Positions 1-6,963 of a DNA stretch of 64,000 bases are shown here, piece by piece; the first letter of the stretch is position 1; the number at the start of each line of letters is the position of its first letter. Source of the DNA: Sulfurimonas sp. (lineage in GTDB: Bacteria > Campylobacterota > Campylobacteria > Campylobacterales > Sulfurimonadaceae); NCBI RefSeq assembly GCF_019429335.1, contig NZ_JAHYJB010000001.1, forward strand, positions 124,001-188,000, in the 5' to 3' direction. The translations under genes and the position numbers were made by a program. The notes under the pieces are model-generated. The model saw only the letters and a list, made by a program, of their open reading frames with translations, ran no database searches and was not told where the DNA came from.

Positions 1-131
1 TCTGTATAATCGCATCCAATTTCGTCGCAACGACTTTTCTCTTCGCCAACCGAAAAAAATTGACTTGCGCTACTACAACCATTTAGAAAAAACAGAGATA
101 GCACCAGTACTAAAATTACTTTAAAAATCAC
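1..131 (-). CDS. traV: TraV-like outer-membrane lipoprotein, partial (N-terminus only)
   Basis: Only the first 43 codons are in the window; the gene runs off the left edge. It starts with GTG at 131, which overlaps the TGA of traB by four bases (GTGA), and an AAAGGAG ribosome site lies five bases upstream. The product has a lysine, a hydrophobic stretch and a lipobox ending in LNGC-SS, then cysteines about 17 and 22 residues further on, as in F-type TraV. TraV is the VirB7-like lipoprotein that anchors the outer-membrane core complex with TraK and TraB. The call rests on the lipobox, the cysteine pattern and its place after traB; the missing C-terminus would decide it. Confidence 0.7.
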   Translation of the reverse strand, partial: MIFKVILVLVLSLFFLNGCSSASQFFSVGEEKSRCDEIGCDYT

Positions 132-1690
132 TTTTTCTCCTTTATTGAAACATCCAATTTTTCATCGATGTCAAATCCGTTATATCTTGACGGCTCAAGT
201 GTTTCTCCGCCTTTTAGATGCAGCGTTACTTTCTTCCCTGACATAACAGATATCGTTGGATACATTCCTGTCAAAATTTGGCTATAGTGCTCAAAAGTAC
301 GATCAAGACCAGAGCTTATACCCTTTCCGAGCCCTTGTTGTGTAGCAGAACTATATGTTAAGTCGGTTCCCGTACCCAAGCCACCAAACGTCGATGTTCC
401 CTCTGGCATTGATTTTGCAACCATTGCATCGGAAATTGCGCCTATTATTTCAAGAGCTATCATTTTTGTAATGACTTTTCCCGAGCTATCCAATAGTCTC
501 CCTTGCAAGCCAAAGCTTCCATTTTCACCTATTACCCAACCTTTTATCTGTTCTTCAATGCGAACCTTGTTGCCCTCTTGATCATATCCGCTACAACTTA
601 TTTCCGTAAGTAAAATATCCGCTTTAGATGTATTGACATTTCCGGTTGCAGAACCCGAGATGAGACAATTTTCAATGTTCCCAACTTCGTCATTAGCTAT
701 TAGAGTTTCGCCGTCAACCGAAAATAAAACCGGAGCAGGGTTCTTGCTATTGCTGCCACCAAAAGTAGGCGCATTAATTCCGGTAAGCAATGTTGCATTT
801 ACCAGTCCTTTCATAATATGGTATTTTTTAATATTTTTTTCTTTTTCTTCGTTTTCTAAATACAGAGAAGTTACTATTTCACCACTTTGAACCTCTAAGG
901 AATCTATCGATACTTCTTGATAGGAATATTCTTCGCTATCCGGCTCAATAATCCTACTTTGCACTTCTTCTTTTTTAACTTCTTCTTTTTTTACGATAAC
1001 GTTTTTGGGCTTCGGTATTTCAGAGAGAGGAGGCGGAAGCAATTTTGAATTTTCATTTAATATGGTGTGTTTATTTTTTATATCTGATAAATCTTTAACC
1101 GCAGCAGCATTACTTTTTATTTTTTTATCAACATTTTTCAATGTCTGATCTAGCTGTTCTGATATGTTAAACTTCAGCTCATTCATATTCAAGCTTAATT
1201 GGTCTACATATCCTTTTACAATATTTCTTGTTTCATTCAAATCATCTTTTACTGCTTTTGTAAGTGCCTCGGAGTTTTCTTGTATCTCTTTTTTTGTTGC
1301 CTCTAAACTTTTTTGTGTGTTTTCAGCCAGCATATCAATTCTTTTGCTTTGAAAATGTTTCCATCCTTGCTCGTCAATTGATATTTGTACATCAGGTTCT
1401 TTTGTTTTATTTTCATCAACAGTACTTCTTTTGTCGTCGGCTTTTGAAATTTGGGTTGACCATGTTACAAAAGACATTACAATAATGATAAGCGCACTGA
1501 AACCAATAACAAGAACACCGAGTTTTTTAGGGATTTTTTCATGAGCAACCCTAATATCGTCAATGCCTATGTCATACCTTTCTTCCCGAGGGCTGTCTTT
1601 TTTAATACTGCCAACTATACTGCCGGACACAGCATTGTAAAGAGACGTTGTAAAAGATTTTATTTCTGTAATTATGTTTTTTATTTGCAT
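128..1690 (-). CDS. traB: F-type T4SS core protein TraB (VirB10/TrbI family)
   Basis: 520 residues. A short cytoplasmic N-terminus is followed by one membrane segment (about 57-75), a periplasmic coiled coil rich in K, E, N and Q (about 105-205), a proline-rich linker with KKEEVKKEEV (about 215-245) and a C-terminal TrbI/VirB10 beta-barrel domain from about 290 (LVNATLLTGINAPT, later EQIKGWVIGENGSFGLQGR). In F-like systems TraB spans both membranes and links the inner-membrane machine to the TraK/TraV outer ring. It lies two bases after traK and overlaps traV by four bases, so it is translated within the same operon. Its length is usual for F-type TraB. Confidence 0.93.
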   Translation of the reverse strand: MQIKNIITEIKSFTTSLYNAVSGSIVGSIKKDSPREERYDIGIDDIRVAHEKIPKKLGVLVIGFSALIIIVMSFVTWSTQISKADDKRSTVDENKTKEPDVQISIDEQGWKHFQSKRIDMLAENTQKSLEATKKEIQENSEALTKAVKDDLNETRNIVKGYVDQLSLNMNELKFNISEQLDQTLKNVDKKIKSNAAAVKDLSDIKNKHTILNENSKLLPPPLSEIPKPKNVIVKKEEVKKEEVQSRIIEPDSEEYSYQEVSIDSLEVQSGEIVTSLYLENEEKEKNIKKYHIMKGLVNATLLTGINAPTFGGSNSKNPAPVLFSVDGETLIANDEVGNIENCLISGSATGNVNTSKADILLTEISCSGYDQEGNKVRIEEQIKGWVIGENGSFGLQGRLLDSSGKVITKMIALEIIGAISDAMVAKSMPEGTSTFGGLGTGTDLTYSSATQQGLGKGISSGLDRTFEHYSQILTGMYPTISVMSGKKVTLHLKGGETLEPSRYNGFDIDEKLDVSIKEKK

Positions 1691-1692
1691 CT

Positions 1693-2505
1693 TTACTCCA
1701 TTCCCCCGTTTGTTCTTACGACAAAAACTCTTATGCTTTCACTGTTTTTTATAAAATTATCTTCAAGAGAAATAGCAAAAATACCTTTTTCATAGAAAGA
1801 TTCTTCATGAATAATGGTGTCATCGTTGTCTTTGTTTGTTAAAATCCACTCTTCAGCCAAATATTTTTTACCAATCAACTCTCTGTTTGAGCGTATTAAA
1901 AAACCGTTGGATTCAAATGAAACATCTTTAGAACTGCTTTTGTATCCTTTTGGCAGTGTTTGATTAAATAAATGGACCATTAACATATTTATTGTCTCTT
2001 CGTGCGAGCCTTGTTCTGTTTTTGCCGCAAATTCTGATTTAGATTGAGGAAGAATAAATTGATAATGCCCAAACCCATTTTTCTTGTCTGCTTTAATTGT
2101 AAGCAGTATAGGATGATCATATCCCCAAACAACCATTTTCATGACACCTTCTTGTTTCGGAAAGAAAGTAAAGCTATTCACATTTTGAATAATTGAAATG
2201 TTTTTAGTTTTCATTGGCATCTCTTTTTGCACAGGACCTTGTTTGTTTTTTTCGGCAAGTAAATCACTCACCGCCTCTTTCTTTTCTTGATTAGATTCCT
2301 TGCCTTCCACAACCTTTTGTTTTACCATAAAAGAAGTAATGTTTTTTGCTGAAATTTTAAAAGGGAACTCAATGACCGAAAATTCTCCCACGGGAACAAC
2401 AATTTCAACTTCTTGTGTAATTGGCAGTTCTTTGCCCATTACAAAAATAGGAATAAATAAAATAAAAAATTTTCTACTTGCAAGTAGTTTTAAAAGACTC
2501 AACAT
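1693..2505 (-). CDS. traK: F-type T4SS secretin-like protein TraK (VirB9-like)
   Basis: 270 residues from the preferred ATG at 2505, which has a very strong AAGGAGGA site seven bases upstream (2513-2520). An in-frame ATG at 2547 would add 14 residues in front of the signal peptide and is less likely. The protein starts with a signal peptide (MLSLLKLLASRKFFILFIPI) and continues as a beta-rich periplasmic domain (PITQEVEIVVPVGEFSVIEFP), with a lysine- and glutamate-rich insert at about 65-95 of the mature chain. TraK forms the outer-membrane ring with TraV and contacts TraB. The gene overlaps the end of traE by 32 bases. The family call rests on order, size and the N-terminal beta pattern. Confidence 0.85.
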   Translation of the reverse strand: MLSLLKLLASRKFFILFIPIFVMGKELPITQEVEIVVPVGEFSVIEFPFKISAKNITSFMVKQKVVEGKESNQEKKEAVSDLLAEKNKQGPVQKEMPMKTKNISIIQNVNSFTFFPKQEGVMKMVVWGYDHPILLTIKADKKNGFGHYQFILPQSKSEFAAKTEQGSHEETINMLMVHLFNQTLPKGYKSSSKDVSFESNGFLIRSNRELIGKKYLAEEWILTNKDNDDTIIHEESFYEKGIFAISLEDNFIKNSESIRVFVVRTNGGME

Positions 2506-3070
2506 AGATGTGTCCTCCTTCAATGTTATATCCAAGTTTATATGCACACTCTTGAGCTTGAACTATTGGCTGTTCGTCTATATATTTTTCATAGAACCCC
2601 TCAATTGAAACTATAGCTTTTCTGCCATCTTGCTTAACTTCTGTACGAATATTTTCACGAGCAAAAGTGAATTTCTGAGAAATTAAATCGTTAGAAACTT
2701 GCGTTTCATATTCTTTTAATAATTTTTCATATTTATAATAAACTGCTGGATACATTCTATTTTTGAGATATTCCATTTTGTCCTTAATGTTTTTTTGATT
2801 AAAAACTGAAATATTCTCTACGTCTTCTCTTCCCCACATCTTGAAAAACCTCTCATTCGCTTGTTCTTTACCGACAAAAATCATACCTTCCTCTTTAATC
2901 GTTGTTGGAAGATCTATCGTTACTTGAATTTTGTCTATCATTTTCATGTACCCAATAATCAATAACGCTATTATGATAATCTGTATAATTAAAAAAAGCG
3001 ATAATTTACTGTTTTCAGCAATAGTGTTGTCTAGCCTATCAAGCCATTTTTTTCCTATTTTGTCACTCAT
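2474..3070 (-). CDS. traE: F-type T4SS assembly protein TraE
   Basis: 198 residues with one membrane segment near the N-terminus (about 24-44, SLFLIIQIIIIALLIIGYMK) and a periplasmic alpha/beta domain, as in TraE of F-like transfer systems (related in fold to VirB8). TraE helps assemble the pilus and the inner-membrane platform. It begins two bases after the traL stop and its 3' end overlaps traK, so traL-E-K are very likely translated together. The sequence is divergent, and the call is supported mainly by topology, size and the A-L-E-K-B-V order. Confidence 0.85.
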   Translation of the reverse strand: MSDKIGKKWLDRLDNTIAENSKLSLFLIIQIIIIALLIIGYMKMIDKIQVTIDLPTTIKEEGMIFVGKEQANERFFKMWGREDVENISVFNQKNIKDKMEYLKNRMYPAVYYKYEKLLKEYETQVSNDLISQKFTFARENIRTEVKQDGRKAIVSIEGFYEKYIDEQPIVQAQECAYKLGYNIEGGHIYVESFKTTCK

Positions 3071-3072
3071 TA

Positions 3073-3423
3073 TTAATCCCTAAAATCATTTTCAAAACCG
3101 AAAGGTATGTTTTCCGAATTTGTTTTTATGTATTTTCCATTTTTTTTAATCTTTACAGTTGGGTTATAAAGTCCAATTGAATAAACAAAATGTTCCAAAT
3201 AACCAGGGGCTGCTTCTTTCACTAACGACTTATAAAGTTTTAAAGTTTTATATGCCCCATAGGCCGCAAAAAGAGGAGAGAGCCAGATTGGAGATTGCAA
3301 TAAAACTAAGATTATAAAATATGCAATACCACTGCCGATAGTAACAGCAACAATATCCCATTCAAATCTATAAATAAGCCTATATGAATCCATATACCGC
3401 AAAAATTTAACTCTCTGGCTCAT
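3073..3423 (-). CDS. traL: F-type T4SS protein TraL (VirB3-like)
   Basis: 116 residues. An early YRLIYRFEWD-type segment is followed by two closely spaced membrane helices (about 25-45 and 46-66) and a charged C-terminus, which is the VirB3/TraL layout. TraL is a small inner-membrane protein needed to assemble the conjugative pilus. It sits nine bases downstream of the pilin gene and two bases before traE. At about 116 residues it is slightly longer than F-plasmid TraL. Confidence 0.85.
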   Translation of the reverse strand: MSQRVKFLRYMDSYRLIYRFEWDIVAVTIGSGIAYFIILVLLQSPIWLSPLFAAYGAYKTLKLYKSLVKEAAPGYLEHFVYSIGLYNPTVKIKKNGKYIKTNSENIPFGFENDFRD

Positions 3424-3432
3424 TTTTTCCTC

Positions 3433-3738
3433 CTAAAAACCGAGAATTGAAGTTATATTAGACGTTAAGTTTGGTGCAATAAGAGGTGCCGCTGCAATAA
3501 CAAGAACTGCGCCCGCAGCCCATAAAAGAGGCGTTTTATCACCAACTTGATAAGCTTTAAGAGCACCAAACGCCAGAATAAGCACCATAACAAGGTTCCC
3601 GGCTGTTCCAGAAATCATTGCTAAAAGCACTTCCAAATAACTACTAAAAGCTCCCGGCTCCGTAACCGCAGAAGCAGACGTAATAAAACCTAAACCGACT
3701 AAAAAAACAAATGCTCTTAAAAACATATTTTTTTTCAT
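3433..3738 (-). CDS. traA: TraA/VirB2-type conjugative pilin
   Basis: 101 residues. A signal peptide (MKKNMFLRAFVFLVGLGF) ends in a likely cleavage site after SASA, leaving a mature chain of about 77 residues with two hydrophobic helices around a short positive loop (LKAYQVGDKTP). This is the topology of VirB2/TraA pilins, which are inserted in the inner membrane and extracted to build the pilus. Being first in the A-L-E-K-B-V block fits F-type systems. The leader region carries a 25-bp perfect palindrome (3760-3784). Pilins diverge fast, so the call rests on topology and position. Confidence 0.82.
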   Translation of the reverse strand: MKKNMFLRAFVFLVGLGFITSASAVTEPGAFSSYLEVLLAMISGTAGNLVMVLILAFGALKAYQVGDKTPLLWAAGAVLVIAAAPLIAPNLTSNITSILGF

Positions 3739-3759
3739 GTTGTTTTTTCCTTTATTTTA

Positions 3760-3784
3760 AAAGTTGCGTGAATCACGCAACTTT
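3760..3784 (-). promoter_or_regulatory. 25-bp perfect palindrome in the traA leader, candidate operator or attenuator
   Basis: Two perfect 12-base arms (AAAGTTGCGTGA and TCACGCAACTTT) flank one A. The site lies 21 bases before the traA start, on the 5' side. Read on the minus strand the hairpin is followed by TTTT, so it could also act as an attenuator or a stabilising 5' structure. The inner arms TGCGTGA/TCACGCA match the core of the iterons at 6733-6865, which makes binding by the element's Rep protein, or by another iteron-recognising regulator, a plausible role. Function is inferred, not shown. Confidence 0.6.
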
Positions 3785-3904
3785 GTTTTGAGAGAATAAA
3801 ATCTCAACTAAACAATAGCAATTCTTTTCTTTTATCAATTCATGGGGGCATCTGAAAAACAGTAATTATCAGTCGCCCTTTTACTTTTGTTATAAAATAC
3901 ACTT

Positions 3905-4786
3905 TTACACCTCCCCTGTTAGTTCATCTTTTAAATTTCTGGCTGCTCTTTGATTTGTTCTGCGGTAAGCTTTTTCGTTTTCTTGCCTAACGGCTTCCCA
4001 TCTAGGTGCAAGTAATTTATATATAACTATCCAATAAAGAAAGTATGAAATTACATAAAAAGCGGAAACTATTAAAATAGAATTTTGCATGTCTGAGGTG
4101 CTTAAAGAAGAAATGTATGTATGTATTTTCTCCATTTTATTAAGATATTGTTCACTAATTTTTAGTATATATTTGTATAAGACTTCTAGGTTGAAAAGCA
4201 TTAAAATTTGTATAAAAATAAATAATACTGTAAGGAAGTTCATCGCAATAGTTTCTAATGGTCTTACCCATCCCTGATAGGTCTTATGTATTTTTTTTAG
4301 CTTGCCGTCTTTTCCATTATTGGCAACATATTGTCGTGCGTATTTAACAAATCCCATAGGAATAGCGACAAGATATAAAAACAACATTAGATAAAATGCG
4401 CCGGCGATAATTGTAAACTTTGTGCTCATAAAGAGCGTGGAAAAAGAAAATATCGTCATTATTAATATCTTGGCAAATATTGTTGAAAAATTTCTTTTTA
4501 GAAGTTTTATTCTCATTGAAAGCATAAATTCTTCATCAAAAAATGCTCTTGGGCTCTCTTCAAAGTCTACCCCTGCATTGTAGTTTTCTCGAAAGAAACG
4601 TAATATCTCAAAGTCAAGCCCCCATGGTCCTTGTTTTTCTTTTTCCTCTCCAATCCTCTCCGTATTATTTTTTTTATACGGGTCTTGTTTTCCGGCGTAA
4701 GCATCCTTCCCATAATTGTCTCTTGTTTGATAATCTCCGTATCCGCCTATTCCTGCATACGCATTATTATTGCTGCTATTATTCAT
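3905..4786 (-). CDS. Element-encoded multi-spanning membrane protein, unknown function
   Basis: 293 residues from ATG 4786 (AAGG eight bases upstream; an in-frame GTG at 4795 would add three residues). The N-terminal 50 residues are low-complexity, rich in N, Y and G, and contain two loosely repeated AYAG-(x)-Y segments. A long soluble stretch follows, then hydrophobic segments at about 105-145 (two helices), 185-210 and 235-262, and a basic C-terminus (RRTNQRAARNLK). No family is recognised. It lies upstream of the pilin in the same direction and overlaps the 73-aa gene before it by eight bases, so it is probably part of the transfer or maintenance operon. Confidence 0.7.
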   Translation of the reverse strand: MNNSSNNNAYAGIGGYGDYQTRDNYGKDAYAGKQDPYKKNNTERIGEEKEKQGPWGLDFEILRFFRENYNAGVDFEESPRAFFDEEFMLSMRIKLLKRNFSTIFAKILIMTIFSFSTLFMSTKFTIIAGAFYLMLFLYLVAIPMGFVKYARQYVANNGKDGKLKKIHKTYQGWVRPLETIAMNFLTVLFIFIQILMLFNLEVLYKYILKISEQYLNKMEKIHTYISSLSTSDMQNSILIVSAFYVISYFLYWIVIYKLLAPRWEAVRQENEKAYRRTNQRAARNLKDELTGEV

Positions 4787-5000
4787 TTTGTGCACCTTTC
4801 TTTAAATTTTTAATTAATTTTTCAACTTCATTGGTTATCTCAAACATTTCATCCAGATTAGTACTTAACTCCCCATTGAATATTGCGAATCGCTCTATTT
4901 TATTAACACATCTAGCTGTTGCCATCTCCTTGTATATTCTTTCAAGCTTAATTGAAAGGGCAAAAGTTCTGTGTGCCAGGGAGTATTTAAATTTTTTCAA
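4779..5000 (-). CDS. Small element protein, unknown function
   Basis: 73 residues, mainly helical by composition (runs such as LERIYKEMATAR and FEITNEVEKLIKNLKK), with no membrane segment or recognised motif. Its ATG overlaps the stop of the YdjM-type gene by four bases (ATGA), and its end overlaps the next gene by eight bases. This tight packing supports a real gene. No function is proposed. Confidence 0.6.
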   Translation of the reverse strand: MKKFKYSLAHRTFALSIKLERIYKEMATARCVNKIERFAIFNGELSTNLDEMFEITNEVEKLIKNLKKGAQNE

Positions 5001-5530
5001 AACAAAAACCCTCTAGTGTTATATATTAATTTAAAATAAATGTATGCATTAAGGAGCAATAAAAAAAAGACAATAATATATTCTTGAATAGAAAAAGTTT
5101 TAAATCTTAGCACTCTTGGCAATAACGCTATTTTTGTATTTGAAAAAAAAGGAAAGAAAAATCCATAAATTCCCCCTTTTGTAAGCATGTCTCCAACATC
5201 ATGAAGCAAAATTCCAAAAGCAACTGCATACAATATTGCTGAAATATAAAAATTATCAAGACTAAAACCAAATGCCGATAATAATACAGGAGTAATAAGC
5301 CAATGGGTTATTGTTCTATGTCTAACTCCAATGATTTTTAATCCATACGACACGAGTAACGCTTTATTACCAATATAACTATTGGGTTCATCTATATCTG
5401 GAAGTAGTGATCCAAAAATAATTGCTATATATATAGCCAAGGCTTCTGAATTTCCATAATCCATAGCTACATAATCAATAATAGGATATGCAAATGCGGA
5501 TGCTAATAATACGTGCCCTTTAACAGTCAT
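4997..5530 (-). CDS. YdjM-type membrane-bound metal-dependent hydrolase (DUF457 family)
   Basis: 177 residues. The family's conserved polar motifs are visible: MTVKGHVLLASA at the start, GSLLPDIDEPNS at about 41-52, GVRHRTITHW at about 68-77 and LLHDVGDMLTKGG at about 107-119. Hydrophobic helices lie between and after them, giving an integral membrane protein with a His/Asp-rich metal site. The family (PF04307, E. coli YdjM) is induced by DNA damage in some species, but its substrate is unknown. It follows the HD-domain gene without a gap and overlaps the 73-aa gene. Such genes are not standard parts of F-type transfer operons. Confidence 0.8.
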   Translation of the reverse strand: MTVKGHVLLASAFAYPIIDYVAMDYGNSEALAIYIAIIFGSLLPDIDEPNSYIGNKALLVSYGLKIIGVRHRTITHWLITPVLLSAFGFSLDNFYISAILYAVAFGILLHDVGDMLTKGGIYGFFFPFFSNTKIALLPRVLRFKTFSIQEYIIVFFLLLLNAYIYFKLIYNTRGFLF

Positions 5531-6187
5531 CTATACAGCCTTCTTGAGCTTTAATTTTTCTGACTCTCTAGCGGCTCTATCTGCTTTAACGAGTTCATTC
5601 CTGTATCTGTTTTGCTTATCTGCTTCAGTAGTTAGAGAGTCATGATGAATTGAAAGAACATATCTAATGATCTGGATCGCGGTTTCATCTAGGTCAAAAA
5701 AATCTCTATCTTCTTCGATAATTGTATTAAAATACTGACTGCTTCTTATCCAGTGCTTCTCTTCTTTTGTGATTTTGTAGTGCTTACAAAGTGCATTTGA
5801 TTTACCGAAGTCATGAAGCAGTGCCAACAAAATAAGCACTTCTCTGCCTTGCGTTTCTTTATCTACAATTTTTAACATTTCTGCAAAAACATTTAAAGTA
5901 TGTTCGTATAATTTGATCTCAGTAAAATCATACTCAGCGAACAATGTATCTCCATTTGTCACAGACGACGCCTTATCAAACTCAAACTTATCCATATCTT
6001 CAAAAATTTTTATTAAAATTTTTCTATATCCGTTAGTTTTCTCCATTATTTTTGCGAGATCATAAAAAATTTGTTTATTTTTTATTTTTACGTCAAGCGT
6101 AATTTTCTTTTGATTTGAGATTACTTTTTTATGAGAAATATTAGATAGTACTTTGTTTATCATCATTTTTCTCCAAGCCATGTGCAT
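5531..6187 (-). CDS. Stand-alone HD-domain phosphohydrolase-like protein
   Basis: 218 residues. A basic N-terminal region of about 60 residues precedes an HD domain with H96, H125-D126 (LLHDFGKS), H145, H181-H182-D183 and D203, a complete set of candidate metal ligands. HD proteins hydrolyse phosphodiesters or nucleotides; MobH-type relaxases also carry an HD fold, but this protein is far too short to be one. The C-terminus is highly charged. The ATG at 6187 has AAGGA upstream; a second start at residue 8 or 9 is preceded by TTGGAG and is also possible. Its neighbours are the unknown 124-aa gene and the YdjM-type hydrolase. Substrate unknown. Confidence 0.75.
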   Translation of the reverse strand: MHMAWRKMMINKVLSNISHKKVISNQKKITLDVKIKNKQIFYDLAKIMEKTNGYRKILIKIFEDMDKFEFDKASSVTNGDTLFAEYDFTEIKLYEHTLNVFAEMLKIVDKETQGREVLILLALLHDFGKSNALCKHYKITKEEKHWIRSSQYFNTIIEEDRDFFDLDETAIQIIRYVLSIHHDSLTTEADKQNRYRNELVKADRAARESEKLKLKKAV

Positions 6188-6562
6188 TTAGAATTCCTTA
6201 ATCGATTCGAGAATCATCTTTTTAAACTCTTGCAGAGAAGGTGAAATAGCATTATAATCGAGTGCGTTACCAGTAATTATTGTTCCGTCATGCAAAATTA
6301 TTTTGCACTTATTGCGATTATCGACATGCAAATGTCTAATAAGAAAGACGTCTATTTCTTTTTTATCAATTGTTAACTTCGTAGCAATAGGGTAATTTCC
6401 CAATGTTTTTAAATATACATCCAGGTCATCTATTGCACAGCTAAAAGCATATGGTTTAATCGCAGATAAGATATTTACGAATAACGTAGATTCATATTTG
6501 TAAGTTTTGATAATCAAACTTTTTTTAAGCAGTTCCTCTCTTGATATATTTTTATTTTTCAT
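6188..6562 (-). CDS. Element protein of unknown function (124 aa)
   Basis: 124 residues, soluble, with no recognised domain. The C-terminal half (KCKIILHDGTIITGNALDY) looks beta-rich, like small nucleic-acid-binding or Sm-like folds, but this is only an impression. It has a good AAGGAG site seven bases before the ATG, overlaps the upstream reading frame by four bases and abuts the HD gene, so it is probably real and cotranscribed with it. Confidence 0.6.
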   Translation of the reverse strand: MKNKNISREELLKKSLIIKTYKYESTLFVNILSAIKPYAFSCAIDDLDVYLKTLGNYPIATKLTIDKKEIDVFLIRHLHVDNRNKCKIILHDGTIITGNALDYNAISPSLQEFKKMILESIKEF

Positions 6563-6963
6563 TTTATGACTCCTTTTTTGATCTGTAAATTTATAAATAA
6601 TAGATTTTCAATCGGTATGAAAATTTCAATCGTAAATCTATTTTTTAAAACTTTATAATATTTGTAGTATTTAGTGCATGTGAATAAGTCAGTTATAGCC
6701 CGTGGAGCAGGGCGGTGTAAAGAATTTATTTTACGCAAATGCGTGATGTTTTTACGCAAATGCGTGATGTTTTTACGCAAATGCGTGATGTTTTTACGCA
6801 AATGCGTGATGTTTTTACGCAAATGCGTGATGTTTTTACGCAAATGCGTGATGTTTTTACGCACAATAAAAGCATTTTTGTTATTACAATTATTTATATT
6901 ATACGCTTTTAAATTTTGACCAAATGCGTACACTTTTTGAACAAGATTTGAATAATTTTTCAT
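6559..6963 (-). CDS. Putative reading frame running through the iterons (134 aa, seven-residue repeats)
   Basis: The frame starts at ATG 6963, overlapping the rep stop by four bases (ATGA) with GAGG seven bases upstream. It ends at 6559, overlapping the next ATG by four bases. Because the iterons are 21 bp long they stay in frame and encode six copies of KNITHLR in the middle of the product. The flanking parts look unlike a folded protein. The frame may be translated mainly to couple ribosomes across the iterons to the genes downstream, or may be fortuitous. No function is assigned. Confidence 0.35.
   Translation of the reverse strand: MKNYSNLVQKVYAFGQNLKAYNINNCNNKNAFIVRKNITHLRKNITHLRKNITHLRKNITHLRKNITHLRKNITHLRKINSLHRPAPRAITDLFTCTKYYKYYKVLKNRFTIEIFIPIENLLFINLQIKKGVIK
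6733..6865. repeat. Iteron array: six 21-bp direct repeats plus a half copy, candidate replication origin
   Basis: The unit is ACGCAAATGCGTGATGTTTTT. Copies start at 6733, 6754, 6775, 6796, 6817 and 6838, exactly 21 bp (two helical turns) apart, and a half copy (ACGCA) starts at 6859. Each unit holds a small inverted repeat, ACGCA-AA-TGCGT. An isolated AAATGCGT half site occurs again near 6922. The array lies just downstream of a Rep_3-type initiator gene, the standard arrangement of an iteron-controlled plasmid origin. There are no unique spacers, so it is not a CRISPR array. Confidence 0.88.

Noticed and set aside
633..890. Plus-strand frames inside traB, traK and traE
   Set aside because: They are antisense to well-supported transfer genes and have no ribosome sites or family features.
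5531..6187. HD protein as a MobH relaxase
   Set aside because: It has HD-type ligands but is only 218 residues and lacks the relaxase parts; relaxase is expected off the left edge.
6733..6865. CRISPR array
   Set aside because: Repeats are contiguous, 21 bp long and without unique spacers; a Rep initiator is adjacent, so iterons fit better.
6674..6919. Plus-strand 81-residue frame of repeated FLRKCVM
   Set aside because: It is only the 21-bp iteron array read in another frame; there is no ribosome site or neighbour coupling.
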